The position numbers and the translations under genes are program-made. The notes beneath the pieces are model-generated. The model searched no databases and was not told the DNA's origin. It saw only the letters and a list, made by a program, of their open reading frames with translations. Shown here piece after piece: positions 13,850 through 22,210 of a stretch of DNA of 64,000 nt. The DNA is from Papilionanthe hookeriana x Papilionanthe teres (taxonomy: Eukaryota; Streptophyta; Magnoliopsida; Asparagales; Orchidaceae). Where the stretch lies: contig CM040428.1 in the NCBI GenBank assembly GCA_022702705.1, positions 101,961,022 to 102,025,021 on the forward strand. The letters are read 5' to 3'. The first letter of the stretch is position 1. Each line of letters opens with the position of its first letter.

Positions 13850-14620
13850 TCCAACCTCGGGATTGCAAAGAGAACTGGAATTTAGATACCAGCCTCAGAG
13901 TGAGAATCAGAGTTTAAGTATCGATTGAAAAGGATGAAAATCAGAGTTTAGGTACTGATCTCGAAGTAAGATCTAGAATTTGGTACTAGCCTCGGAAGGA
14001 GAGAGTTGAAATTTGGTATCAATCTCGGGAAGAGAGTCGGAATTTGGTACCGACCTCGAAAGGAGAGAACTGGAATTTAGTACCAATCTCGAAGGTTTAA
14101 AGAGTTGAAATTTGGTATCAACCCCGAAAGAGAGTCGGAATTTGGTACCGACCTCGAAAGGAGAGAATTGGAATTTAGTACCAGTTTCGAAGGTTTAAAG
14201 AGAACTGGAATCTGGTTCCAGTCTCGAAGATTTAAAGAGAACTTGAATCTTGTTCCAGTCTCGAAGGTTTAAAGAGAACTGGAATCTGGTTCCAGTCTCG
14301 AAGGTTTAAAGAGAACTTGAATCTGGTTCCAGTCTCGAAGGTTTAAAGAGAACTGGAATGCGGTTCCGGTCTCGAAGGTTTAAAGAGAACTGGAATCTGG
14401 TTCCGTTCTCGAAGGTTTAAAGAGAACTGAAATCAGGTTCCAGTCTCAAAGGTTTAAAGAGAATTGGAATTTGGTTCTGGTCTTGAAGGTTTAAAGAGAA
14501 CTGGAATCTGGTTCCGGTCTCGAAGGTTTAAAGAAAACTGGAATCTGGTACCAGTCTCGAAGGTTTACAGAGAACTGGAATCTGGATCCAGTCTCGAAGG
14601 TTTAAAGGGTTGAAATTTCT
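13850..14620 (-). repeat. Tandem array of 37-bp units in the E1 3' UTR
   Basis: From about 14200 the array is regular with a 37-bp period. The unit reads GAGAACTGGAATCTGG, then TTCCAGTCTCGAAGGTTTAAA. Successive starts fall at 14200, 14237 and onward. The left part (13850-14200) has a mixture of related units of about 33-37 bp with GGTACC-type centres. It is homologous to the array at 27200-28690 in E2R, but there the units are organised in groups of four. Confidence 0.9.
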
Positions 14621-14750
14621 TTGTGGAGATTTGAGTTTAGTAGAAGATTTGGAATGAGACGTGAAAGTGTTTCATGTCCCAGGAGGATCGATCAAAGTTT
14701 GATTATTTGGCGTAGGATATGAATCCATGCCATCAGAACCAAATCGAAAA

Positions 14751-15389
14751 TTTTCGTGGTTCTGTGTCAGTAGATTTAGTCGACCTTCTCAAAAGAGGGA
14801 AGGAAATATGGAGAGTCAAAAAGAGATTTGAGAATAGCCGAAAGTCAGGGATTTCAGATTCAGCAATTTGTCTTAGTCGCTTGTTGTGATTTGATTTTAG
14901 CTTGATTTTCAATTTAGGATTCACATTTATTTGGGGTTCGTTTTGACATTCAGATTTTTAAAAGAGTTCTCATTTATTTTTATTTTCCCTTTGTATCTTT
15001 GTTCGAAGTTCATTTAACTTAATGGCGTTTCCCAGTTAATTTGCACAAAAAAAGGTGAAGGCAAAACATGACATGGTCGTTTTCATTCCAATCTCGTCGA
15101 AAATACATCATACATCTTGCTCCAAAACATGATGATATTTTCCTTGAGAATTCAATATCTCATATAATGCATATAAATCCAACACAGATTGTGTAAGATT
15201 CTTCAAGTTTCTTTTAAAAGCAGCTGTCAAAATCCATGTATGAATAGTGAGATACATGGACAATAACATCACCTTCCAAGTCATCCTTGGCAGGAATGTC
15301 GCATGGATGTGCATTGGAGGTGTGATATTTCCCATGTAAATCACAGCTTGTAGGGCCGGAGACTCTTTAACTCTGGATGCAGTTGAAAG
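14751..15389 (-). other. Spacer between ORF3/AlkB and the 3' UTR repeats
   Basis: There is a minus-strand open stretch at 15108-15344 (78 codons) with no motif that I recognise. The rest is AT-rich. E2R has no counterpart beyond about 14750, so nothing can be compared. It may be 3' UTR, or part of the sequence captured with the AlkB domain. Confidence 0.4.
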
Positions 15390-16114
15390 TGGAAAGGCAT
15401 TTTTACGTCATCCATTCTCCGAAAGTGACGGAGATTCGTTCCACGAGGCACTCACGGAATGCATTGTTTTGCGATGTCTGCTCCGTTTCCTTTCAACACC
15501 AAGACGGAACGTACCGGTAGTGGTATCTCCACCGGCCCTAGGAACTCACCGGCGCCTGCAATCTGGAGGTCAGATACGAACATGATGTTACATTGGTTGA
15601 CAAAAGACACTGTGCAGAAAGGTCTGACGAAGTCATGATGGTCTATGTGTAGAGGTATGCAGTCGCCCTCCTTGTAAATGTTAATGATGCAGCTGTTGGG
15701 TATGCAATCTACAGGCAATACCCTCCATGTTATCATCATTTTTACCATTCTCTTGATAATTCTTGGCATCGGATCCACCTCACTGCGACGGAGTATTCCT
15801 GGTGGATTCCCTTTTCTGTTTACCGCGAAGTTGTAGCAACATCCGCATTGGATTGTAATTCTTCCTTTTCCTGGCATCCATCTTCGGGGTTACGAATAGG
15901 TCTTTTCCCTCAGGCGGCCGGCTCGGCCCATTTCTCGAAGTTCAACGACGCAATCTACAATTTGTTGCTGCTCGTAATTTGAGAATACATCTGTATGCAG
16001 CTCGAGGCCTTCTAAGATATTGATCCTCTTGCCTCTAATTCTCTCAAAGTATTCAAAAGTTTTCTTTTCAACATTCTGCATTCTTTCCAACTCATATTCC
16101 GGGATTATCTGCAA
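15390..16114 (-). pseudogene. ALKBH9/10-like AlkB (2OG-Fe(II) dioxygenase) domain of E1 ORF3, decayed
   Basis: Translation of the minus strand gives a nearly complete plant ALKBH9/ALKBH10-type domain. It starts with the ILEGLELHTDVFS and VELREMGRAG blocks (16114-15893), then GKGRITIQCGCCYN, the GNPPGILRRSEVDP block, NIYKEGDCIP, the iron-binding HID (in LHIDHHDF), RPFCTVSF, GPVEIPLPV and VLVLKGNGAD. The family oxidatively demethylates N6-methyladenosine and related lesions in RNA, using iron and 2-oxoglutarate. This copy is dead. A TAA at 15890-15892 and a TGA at 15452-15454 interrupt it, and the distal iron ligand His is Gln (codon at 15464-15466). The C-terminal block around FRRMDD (near 15400) survives only with small frame changes. 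It lies on the same strand as pol, after integrase, and inside the LTRs, so it is element cargo and not a neighbouring host gene. Family assignment is firm; substrate is inferred. Confidence 0.88.
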
Positions 16115-16826
16115 TCGGTGAGGTCTAGTAACTTACTGGGGAATGTATGGTTCAACCCCGGCATGCTCTCCTGCATGTCTTGGCTCCTCGGGGATAGTCT
16201 CTCTCGGGACATCCTCGGGGTTGCTTTCGCAACAAGACTCTTCGAAGCCGGTGCATACGCTGGCGTCGAGGCTGCGATTCTATTTACGCTCTTCTTGGAA
16301 TTTCCTTTATCTATTCTGCTTTCCTTGGAGTTGATCTCCTCCTTTTCGGTTCCTGACGAACCAATTTCTTCGGAGTATTTGTATTGACGGTAGCAACTGT
16401 CTCTTCATGTTGATCTGTTGCTAACTTGGTTAACAACTTGCGAATGTGGCGATTCTCATTCCTCTGCTGGGTGACAGTGAGAGTAGCTCTCCTTACCCTT
16501 TGGACTTCTGCGGGCATGGCGGTGACAAGCCTGCCCTCTGCTGTAGCAACAACGGACTTGACTTTCTTATCTTCTCCTGCTGCATGAGCGGCGTTTGCTT
16601 TTCTCTTCTTGTTGGCGGATTGCTGACTTGGGCCACCCACTTTCATCACTGTCTGGTCATGGAACTCTTCCCGATCAATCGGGGTCCAATCATTTTCTTC
16701 ATATTGTAGCCCAGCTGGTGTGAAGTCAGAGTCAATCTCGATCACGGCTCCATCCCTCACCCTTTTTTCATCAAGTGCTAGACTCACGCCATTTCTAAAG
16801 TTCAGAACCAACCGCCCATTCGACAT
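16115..16826 (-). pseudogene. N-terminal part of E1 ORF3, upstream of the AlkB domain
   Basis: The reading frame begins MSNGRLVLNFRNG at 16826 and stays open to a TAG at 16311-16313. A shift to another frame then continues a Ser/Pro/Lys-rich linker to about 16115, where the AlkB domain begins. I see an N-terminal module with LVLNFRNGVSLAL, an acidic patch, and two Lys/Arg-rich clusters (KKRKAN and PKRRRSTPRK) that could serve as nuclear-localisation or RNA-binding segments. The N-terminal motif resembles the start of E1 ORF1 (LIFSFTNGLDLAI). With AlkB the whole ORF3 would be about 480 codons. I do not recognise the N-terminal domain. The upstream ATG at 16892 would add a hydrophobic stretch; I prefer 16826 because a splice-acceptor-like sequence ends just before it. 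Confidence 0.6.
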
Positions 16827-16828
16827 TT

Positions 16829-16853
16829 CCCTGCGAAAAAATAAGGAAAGGAT
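16829..16853 (-). promoter_or_regulatory. Splice-acceptor-like sequence before ORF3
   Basis: On the minus strand a pyrimidine-rich run (CCTTTCCTTATTTTTTC) is followed by GCAG and, a few bases later, by the ORF3 ATG. This is what a plant 3' splice site looks like. It would allow ORF3 to be made from a spliced RNA starting in the LTR. No donor has been assigned. Confidence 0.35.
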
Positions 16854-16892
16854 CAGGGGCTGTACTAAGAACAAGAACAATAAGAAAAACAT

Positions 16893-17205
16893 TTATTAAT
16901 GAAAAATTCTTATTTATCTCTTTTAATTTTTAAAGAAAGTAGGAAGAGATTAGGGAAAGATCAGGAATGAATTGATTTAAAAGGAAAGATTGACATTTTA
17001 TTATTACAATTTCAAATGTTTTTTTTAACACATTTTTTTAACACATTTTTTGTTAATGATTTTCTTTTTTATCGTCCATTTTTTTTTTATATTTTGGGTT
17101 CGGACCCAGTCGCAAATGATTACTTTACCCGTGCTTCTAGGAATGAGACCTCATTTTTAAAGTTCATCCTTCAAAAAATCAGGTTGCGTAATACTTCTTC
17201 AAATA
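16893..17205 (-). other. Spacer between integrase and ORF3
   Basis: AT-rich, T-run-containing stretch. Integrase-like residues (YLKKYY) continue for a few codons past the TGA at 17206-17208, showing that the natural integrase end was slightly downstream. Nothing else is recognised. Confidence 0.5.
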
Positions 17206-18453
17206 TCATCCATTGATTGGAAGCATAGGTCGTTCTCCACGGTAATTCACCAGTTGGTAGGAACCTCCTGAGTAGAATGTCTCGACCACAAATAGCCCTT
17301 CCCATGTTGGCTCAAATTTACCTCCTATCTTGCGGTGTGCAAGAGTAGGTCTTTTGAGAACTATAACCAAGTCACCGACTTTAAATGTCCTTGGACGGAC
17401 TAGTTTATCGTGGGCCTGGATCATCTTGGCTTGATACAGTTCCAAATTCTGCTGTGTTGAAAGTCTTTTTCCTTCCAAGCTTTCCAATTCTTCTAGTCGT
17501 AGTTTGACATTTTCTTCTGTAGTGATTTTTTCTGCAACTGCAATTCTGAGTGAAGGAAGCTGTACTTCCAAGTGTAAGACAGCCTCGGACCCGTACACTA
17601 AAGCGTAAGGTGTAGACTGAGTAGGAGTTCTGAAAGTCGTCCTGTAGGCCCATAAGGCTTTTAACAACTTCTCGTACCAATTTCTTTTATTGTCGTCCAA
17701 GGTTTTCTTTAGGATTTGGACGAGAGTTTTATTAAAAGCCTCAGCCAAGTCGTATGCTCTTGGGTAATAGATCGTCGAATAACGCCAATCAATCCTGTGT
17801 CTTCTGACAAAATTGTTGATCTTCGTACTTCTGAACACGGACCCATTACCTGAAATGATTCTGCGCGGTACCCCGAAATGGTAGACGACCTGATTCTTGA
17901 AAAACTGCAACACATGGTGCGCTTTCACTTCTCTGAGTGGTATAGCTTCTGCCCATTTGGAAAAGTAATCTGTAGCTGCAAGAATGAAGCGATGTCCCCT
18001 TGAAGAAGGCGGTTCTATCGGACCCATAATATCTGCTCCCCAACATTCAAATGGCCACGACGCAATTGTCGGATGTAACACATTTGAAGGTTGATGTAGA
18101 ACCACTCCATGTACTTGGCACTGGTGACAACTTTTGGCAACCTTCATGCAGTCGGTTATCATCGAGGGCCAGTAATACCCTAGTCTTTTAATCTTCATCT
18201 TCATTTTCGGACCTGACTAATGAGCGCCACAAAGTCCTGAGTGTACTTCTTTGACAATTTCACGAGCCTCGGACCCGCTCAAGCATCTTAGCCACATCTG
18301 ATCAAAAGACCTTCTGTATAACGTGTTGTTTATTAATGTGTAAGACAGAGTTCTTTTCTTGATTTGATGGTCTATCGACTTATCGTCTGGTAGGTTTCCT
18401 GTTTCCAAGTAGTCTATTAGTGGCCGCCGCCAATCTTTTGTATTTTCTGTCAC
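17206..18453 (-). pseudogene. Integrase of E1 (zinc finger, DDE core, C-terminal domain)
   Basis: The integrase joins element cDNA to the host genome in the nucleus. The H2C2 zinc finger straddles 18217-18204: its EVHSGLCGAH histidine half lies at the end of the upstream open stretch and CHQC lies in the long frame. The core begins at FECWGADIMGP with the first catalytic Asp. The second position reads IISGNGSVF, where the catalytic Asp is Gly (codon 17848-17850). The Glu in DLAEAFNKT lies exactly 35 residues later, so D,D35E spacing is kept but one ligand is lost. The C-terminal part has a GPF/Y-like region (KVGDLVIVLKR, EGLFVVE). No chromodomain follows, as expected for Tat. A stop or shift separates the zinc-finger half and a TGA trims the C-terminus. 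Confidence 0.92.
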
Positions 18454-18990
18454 TGCTGCAATTGTTTCTTCTGCTTTTTTTTATTTTTGTATTGTATCCA
18501 TGTCGAGCTGTGAGAGAACATGCCGTCACTGTAAGAGTATTTTCTCTCCTGGGAATCTTGTAGATCGTTACATTTTGAATTTGTTCCAATAGTTTCATGG
18601 AGTACTGAAAGTATTGCTCGAGTCTTCACTTCAGAATTCTGTACTGTCCCGCAACTTGCTGAATGATCAAATGTGAATCTCCATAGATATTGATATCTGT
18701 TATTCCCATCTGAATGGTTAATTCCAATCCTGTTATGAGGGCTTCGTATTCTACCTCATTATTCGTACACGGTTCTGTTAAGTGATAGGAATACCTTAAC
18801 ATCCCCCGCTCCGGTGTTATAAAGATTAGTCTGATTCCTGCCTTACCGGGCATTATCATTTGTGATTCTTTATATTTTTGTGTTGAAGATGCTCTGTCGA
18901 AGTACAGTTCCCAATGCTGATCATCAGGGTCTTCTAGGCTCATTATCTGCTCGTCTGGAAAGTCGTCGTTGAGAGGCGATTCTGCCGGTA
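18454..18990 (-). pseudogene. Second (Tat-specific) RNase H domain of E1
   Basis: The domain starts with HWELYFDRASS (first catalytic Asp, near 18898), continues with TEPCTNNEVEYEALITGLEL (catalytic Glu) and INIYGDSHLIIQQV (second Asp), and ends in a weakly kept C-terminal part with IPRRENTL (18598-18540). It lies between the ordinary gypsy RNase H and integrase. That position and the archaeal-type motif set mark the Tat lineage. It would help remove RNA from the cDNA hybrid. At least one frame change, near 18600, breaks it. Confidence 0.88.
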
Positions 18991-19428
18991 AAGGGTGTGT
19001 TGGAAGTCTGCCAGGACTTGTCCCTTTACGGCACGAAGAGGAACGAAAGTTATATCGAATTGCAATAGTATCATTGACCACCTAGCAAGTCTGTCGGAAA
19101 GTGTCGGACGGGTCATCAAATATTGCAACGGATTAAACTTCGAAATAAGGTTGACCTTATGAGAAAGCATGTAGTGCTTGAGCTTCTGTACGACGAAGAT
19201 CAGGGCCAAATAGTGCTTCTCAATAGGAGGATACTTTACTTCCATCGGAATTAGACAACGGCTTAGGTAATAGAGCGCGTTTTCTTATCCCTCGTCATTG
19301 ACCTAGGCTAACAGGGCTCTGAGAGAGTCGTCTAAAGCCACGATATAAAGTATCAACGGTCGTCCCGAGACTGGGGCTGCTAAGACAGGAGGTGTCATTA
19401 GGTCTTGTTTGATGTCATCAAAGGCATG
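18991..19428 (-). pseudogene. Gypsy RNase H domain of E1
   Basis: The minus strand encodes YIVALDDSL (first acid) near 19345, then after two stops ENALYYLSR. Next comes the 18943-19245 frame with PIEKHYLALIFVVQKLKHY (Glu block) and HKVNLISKFNPLQYLMTRP, followed by ARWSMILLQFDITFVP. This is the normal RNase H that follows reverse transcriptase in Ty3/gypsy elements and degrades the RNA strand. Stops and a frame change at the junction to the second RNase H show decay. Confidence 0.88.
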
Positions 19429-20564
19429 TTAACATTTGGAGTCCCAAGTAAACTTGGCATCCTTCTTAACTAAAACAGAAAATGGCTGACACCTTCCTGA
19501 CAAATTCGAGATAAAGCGTCGAAGATATGCCAATTTCACTTGAAAGGACAGTAGTTGTTCCAAGGTTTTAGGAGGTGGCATTTCTAAGATAGCTTTAATC
19601 TTCTCCGGATCTATTTCAATTCCACGATGTCGGACAACAAATCCTAAGAATTTCCCAGAGGTGACGCCGAAGGCGCATTTTAGGGGATTCATCTTAATGT
19701 TAAATTGTCTTAATCGCTTGAAAACAATTCTCAAATCATACAAGTGATCTTCCTTTAATTTGCTCTTGATGACCACATCATCCACGTAACACTTAACTTG
19801 GTTGTGAATGAGATCATCAAAAATCCTCGTCATTGCTCTTTTGTAGGTTGCTCTGCGTTCTTGATCAAATGGCATCAACTGTGTAGTGATACACTCCGAT
19901 TGGCGTTCTGAAGGGCTGTGAGCTTTTCATCTTCCGGTGCCATCTTTATCTGGTTGTATCCCGAAGATCCATCCATGAAAGAAAAGATTTCATGTGTTGA
20001 AGCAATGTCGATCATCAATTCTGGAATTGGTAGCGAGAATTCATCCTTTGGACATGCTTTATTCAAATATCTGAAATCCGCGCAGATTCTGGTCTGACCA
20101 TTCTTCTTTCTGACTGGTACCACATTGGCTAACCAAGTCGGGTATTGCTCTTCACGGACAAATTTAGCGTCTATTAGCTTCTTAACTTCAGCTATTACTT
20201 GTTGTTCAATCTCTAGACACATTCTTCTCGGAGCTTGTCTGACTAGAACAGCAGGGTGATCCACTCCTAGCCTGTGAACTGCAACCTCTGGAGCTAATCC
20301 TGGCATTTCGTCGTAACTCCAAGCAAAACAGTCTTTGAACTCCATTAATAGCTTAATTATGTTTTCGGAGTCTTCTTTATTGAGTAAGGAGCTAACAAAG
20401 GTCGGCCTAGGCTCTTCGTTAGTACCTAAGTTAACTTCCATTAACTCATCTATTGTAGATTTAATTTCTTTTTCAAATTCTGGCGGAGCATCTCCGATTG
20501 GTAGATCATCGAGATCTTCTGAAGCTTCCAAGCAGTATTCATTAGGCTCGCAAGTGACAACCAA
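19429..20564 (-). pseudogene. Reverse transcriptase of E1
   Basis: Two overlapping frames make up the domain. The upstream one (19875-20564) has an N-terminal linker with FKDCFAWSYDEMPGL, then VVPVRKKNGQTRICADFRYLN, KACPKDEFSLPIP and FMDGSSGYNQIKM (first catalytic Asp). The downstream one (19429-19878) has the YVDDVVIKS active site, the NPLKCAFGV block and GKFLGFVVRHRGIEIDP. A frameshift near 19880 separates them at the usual FRTP/MPF junction. All three catalytic aspartates are present, so this domain was lost by frameshift and not by active-site change. It copies element RNA to cDNA in gag particles. Confidence 0.95.
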
Positions 20565-21354
20565 GCAAAATCCCGTATCGTCAACTGCTTCTACCGTACC
20601 GAATTCGAAACCATGTTTTGAATTGGGAGGTTGGCTAGCATTATTCCATAATATTTCAAAATGTTGTGATTGACCTTTTGTCCATCGTCAAGGTAAGACA
20701 CCACGTTGAATTAAATTTTGAACTAGGGAGAGTACCACTCAAAAGGCAGTTCCATTACTTTAGATGAAGCAACATCTTGAAATTGTACATCATTTTCAGT
20801 TTTGGAAGAAGAAGCACCACGGTAAAACTTGATTGGTCTAGTACCATCACCATACACTTCCTTGACCATCATACCCTCGACCTTATTAGGGTGGATCGAG
20901 GTTAGAGTCATAGTATGTACATAATGGTTAATCTTCTCGTACATTGATTTATATTCTTCATTCTTTTCATCTTCGAGAGAGATCTTGAAGCGGGGTTTCT
21001 TCGACTTATTGCACTTGCTTCTTTCTTGATTTCTTCTTCTTCGGAACTGTTCTCCCAATTGACGTCGATGACTGGTTTCTTCTATCCAACTGTTCCAACA
21101 TCTCTTCCACGACCTCGTCCCCGGCCTCGACCTCGGGTGCGAGTTCTGGAGAAACCTTCACCATCTCACCGTAAGGGAGTGGTGAGTAACTGTTGGACTA
21201 GAATTTCAAGCTCTTCATCGTCTTGCACTTCTTTTGCTTCATTTGGTATGACATTTCTGGAGAAGATTGTTTTCTTTGGAGGTGCGTAATAGGCTGCATC
21301 TTCATGAATTCCAATCTCGTGTACGGAGAATGGTTGCAAGTCACCTTTAATACA
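20565..21354 (-). pseudogene. Linker between protease and reverse transcriptase of E1, with an Arg-Gly-rich tract
   Basis: This stretch is coding-like but broken. An open piece at 20723-21058 encodes a charged sequence with EYKSMYEKINHYVHTM and ends near PFEWYSP. Upstream of it, in another frame (about 21095-21145), the minus strand reads RTRTRGRGRGRGRGRDVG, an RG repeat of the type found in RNA-binding proteins. In Ogre elements an intron is reported between protease and reverse transcriptase, so part of this stretch could be spliced out. I cannot prove an intron here. Confidence 0.55.
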
Positions 21355-21949
21355 CTATTCTCCTCCTTCGTAATATTTTATGCACTGGTGCAGAGACGAC
21401 GGTACCATCCGGTTTTCATGGATCCATGGCCGACCCAGTAGAGCGTTGAACGATGTCTCAGAATCAATTATATGGAGTTTTGCGGTTGTCTTTGCTAAGT
21501 CACCGGTCTTCATTAATAGTGTTATCGATCCAAGAGATCTCTCTCCTTTCTGATTGAAGCCTCTCAATAACATCTTGTCTACTTCAAGCTCACGAGCATC
21601 AATTTCCAAATATGCTAGCGTCTGAAGATTCATTATGTTGATTGATGCTCCCGGATCAACCAACACTGCGGAGAGCGTAAACTTTCCAATAGTGATTGAA
21701 ATGTACAACGGTCGGTTGTGATCGAGTCATTCCCGATAATAGATCATTGTCAGTGAAGGTAACACCTCGTTGTTCTTTTAACGAGCAAACCTCGTCGAAG
21801 GAATTATCGGCCATTTGAGCTAAACAAATCTCTAGATCAAGTAGAGCCTTGATCAGAGCTTCCCTCATCTCCTTTGACAGGATCAGAGCGTCGTATATGC
21901 TCAGTTTGGCTAGTAGCTTCCTAAGATGGGCTAGCACATTATAGTCCAC
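21355..21949 (-). pseudogene. Aspartic protease of E1
   Basis: The upstream frame (21656-21949) has the Tat-type pre-protease block YNVLAHLRKLLAKLSIYDAL. The downstream frame (21355-21708) begins with the protease core: SAVLVDPGASINIM carries the catalytic Asp in a D-P-G-A-S setting, and SETSFNALLGRPWIHEN carries the second conserved LLGRPW block. The protease cleaves the gag-pol polyprotein. A frameshift near 21700 divides the two parts. Spacing and motifs are normal for the family. Confidence 0.88.
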
Positions 21950-22210
21950 TTTATTACCATGTTCCTCGGTTTCTTCCCGAATGGGAAATTCCTCTGCTGG
22001 GGTTTGCTCCTCCTGAGCAACTACCTACTTTCCTTTATCCTTTGGACCCATTCTCGGAGGTAGAACTTTTTCGCTTCTTAGGTTGACTTTAGTTACTTGT
22101 TCTGAGTCTGGTGCTGTATCTATCGATGTTTCCCCTTGAATTGGAACGACTGGCTCTTTTGGAATTTCTTCATAATCTGATAACTCTAATTCTATCACAA
22201 TTGGAGCTCC

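Larger units (their letters stand above)
7474..14750 (-). other. 3' untranslated region of E1
   Basis: About 7 kb separates the AlkB-bearing ORF from the 3' LTR. It is homologous in inverted orientation to 27174-34440, from the segment near 14732-14750 down to about 8070. It has distinct zones: a tandem array (13850-14620), a short block with complement of CACACCTATTGGGGGTCC (about 13484-13501), a strongly strand-biased zone (11850-13020), a GC-rich island (10310-10560), and AT-rich sequence down to the LTR. No coding domain was recognised. Very long, variable 3' UTRs with tandem repeats are known in Tat/Ogre elements. I could not place a convincing polypurine tract. Confidence 0.7.

Noticed and set aside
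13850..14620. CRISPR-like array
   Set aside because: The 37-bp units are contiguous without unique spacers and lie within a plant retrotransposon UTR.
6172..14750. Reading 6172-14750 as one giant 8.5-kb LTR
   Set aside because: The partner LTR at 25982 shares only the first 1.2 kb in direct orientation; the rest appears in inverted orientation in a second element. A long 3' UTR with tandem repeats fits better.
16118..16709. Plus-strand open frames opposite ORF3/AlkB
   Set aside because: The minus strand has recognisable domains in this interval; the plus frames are mirror artefacts.
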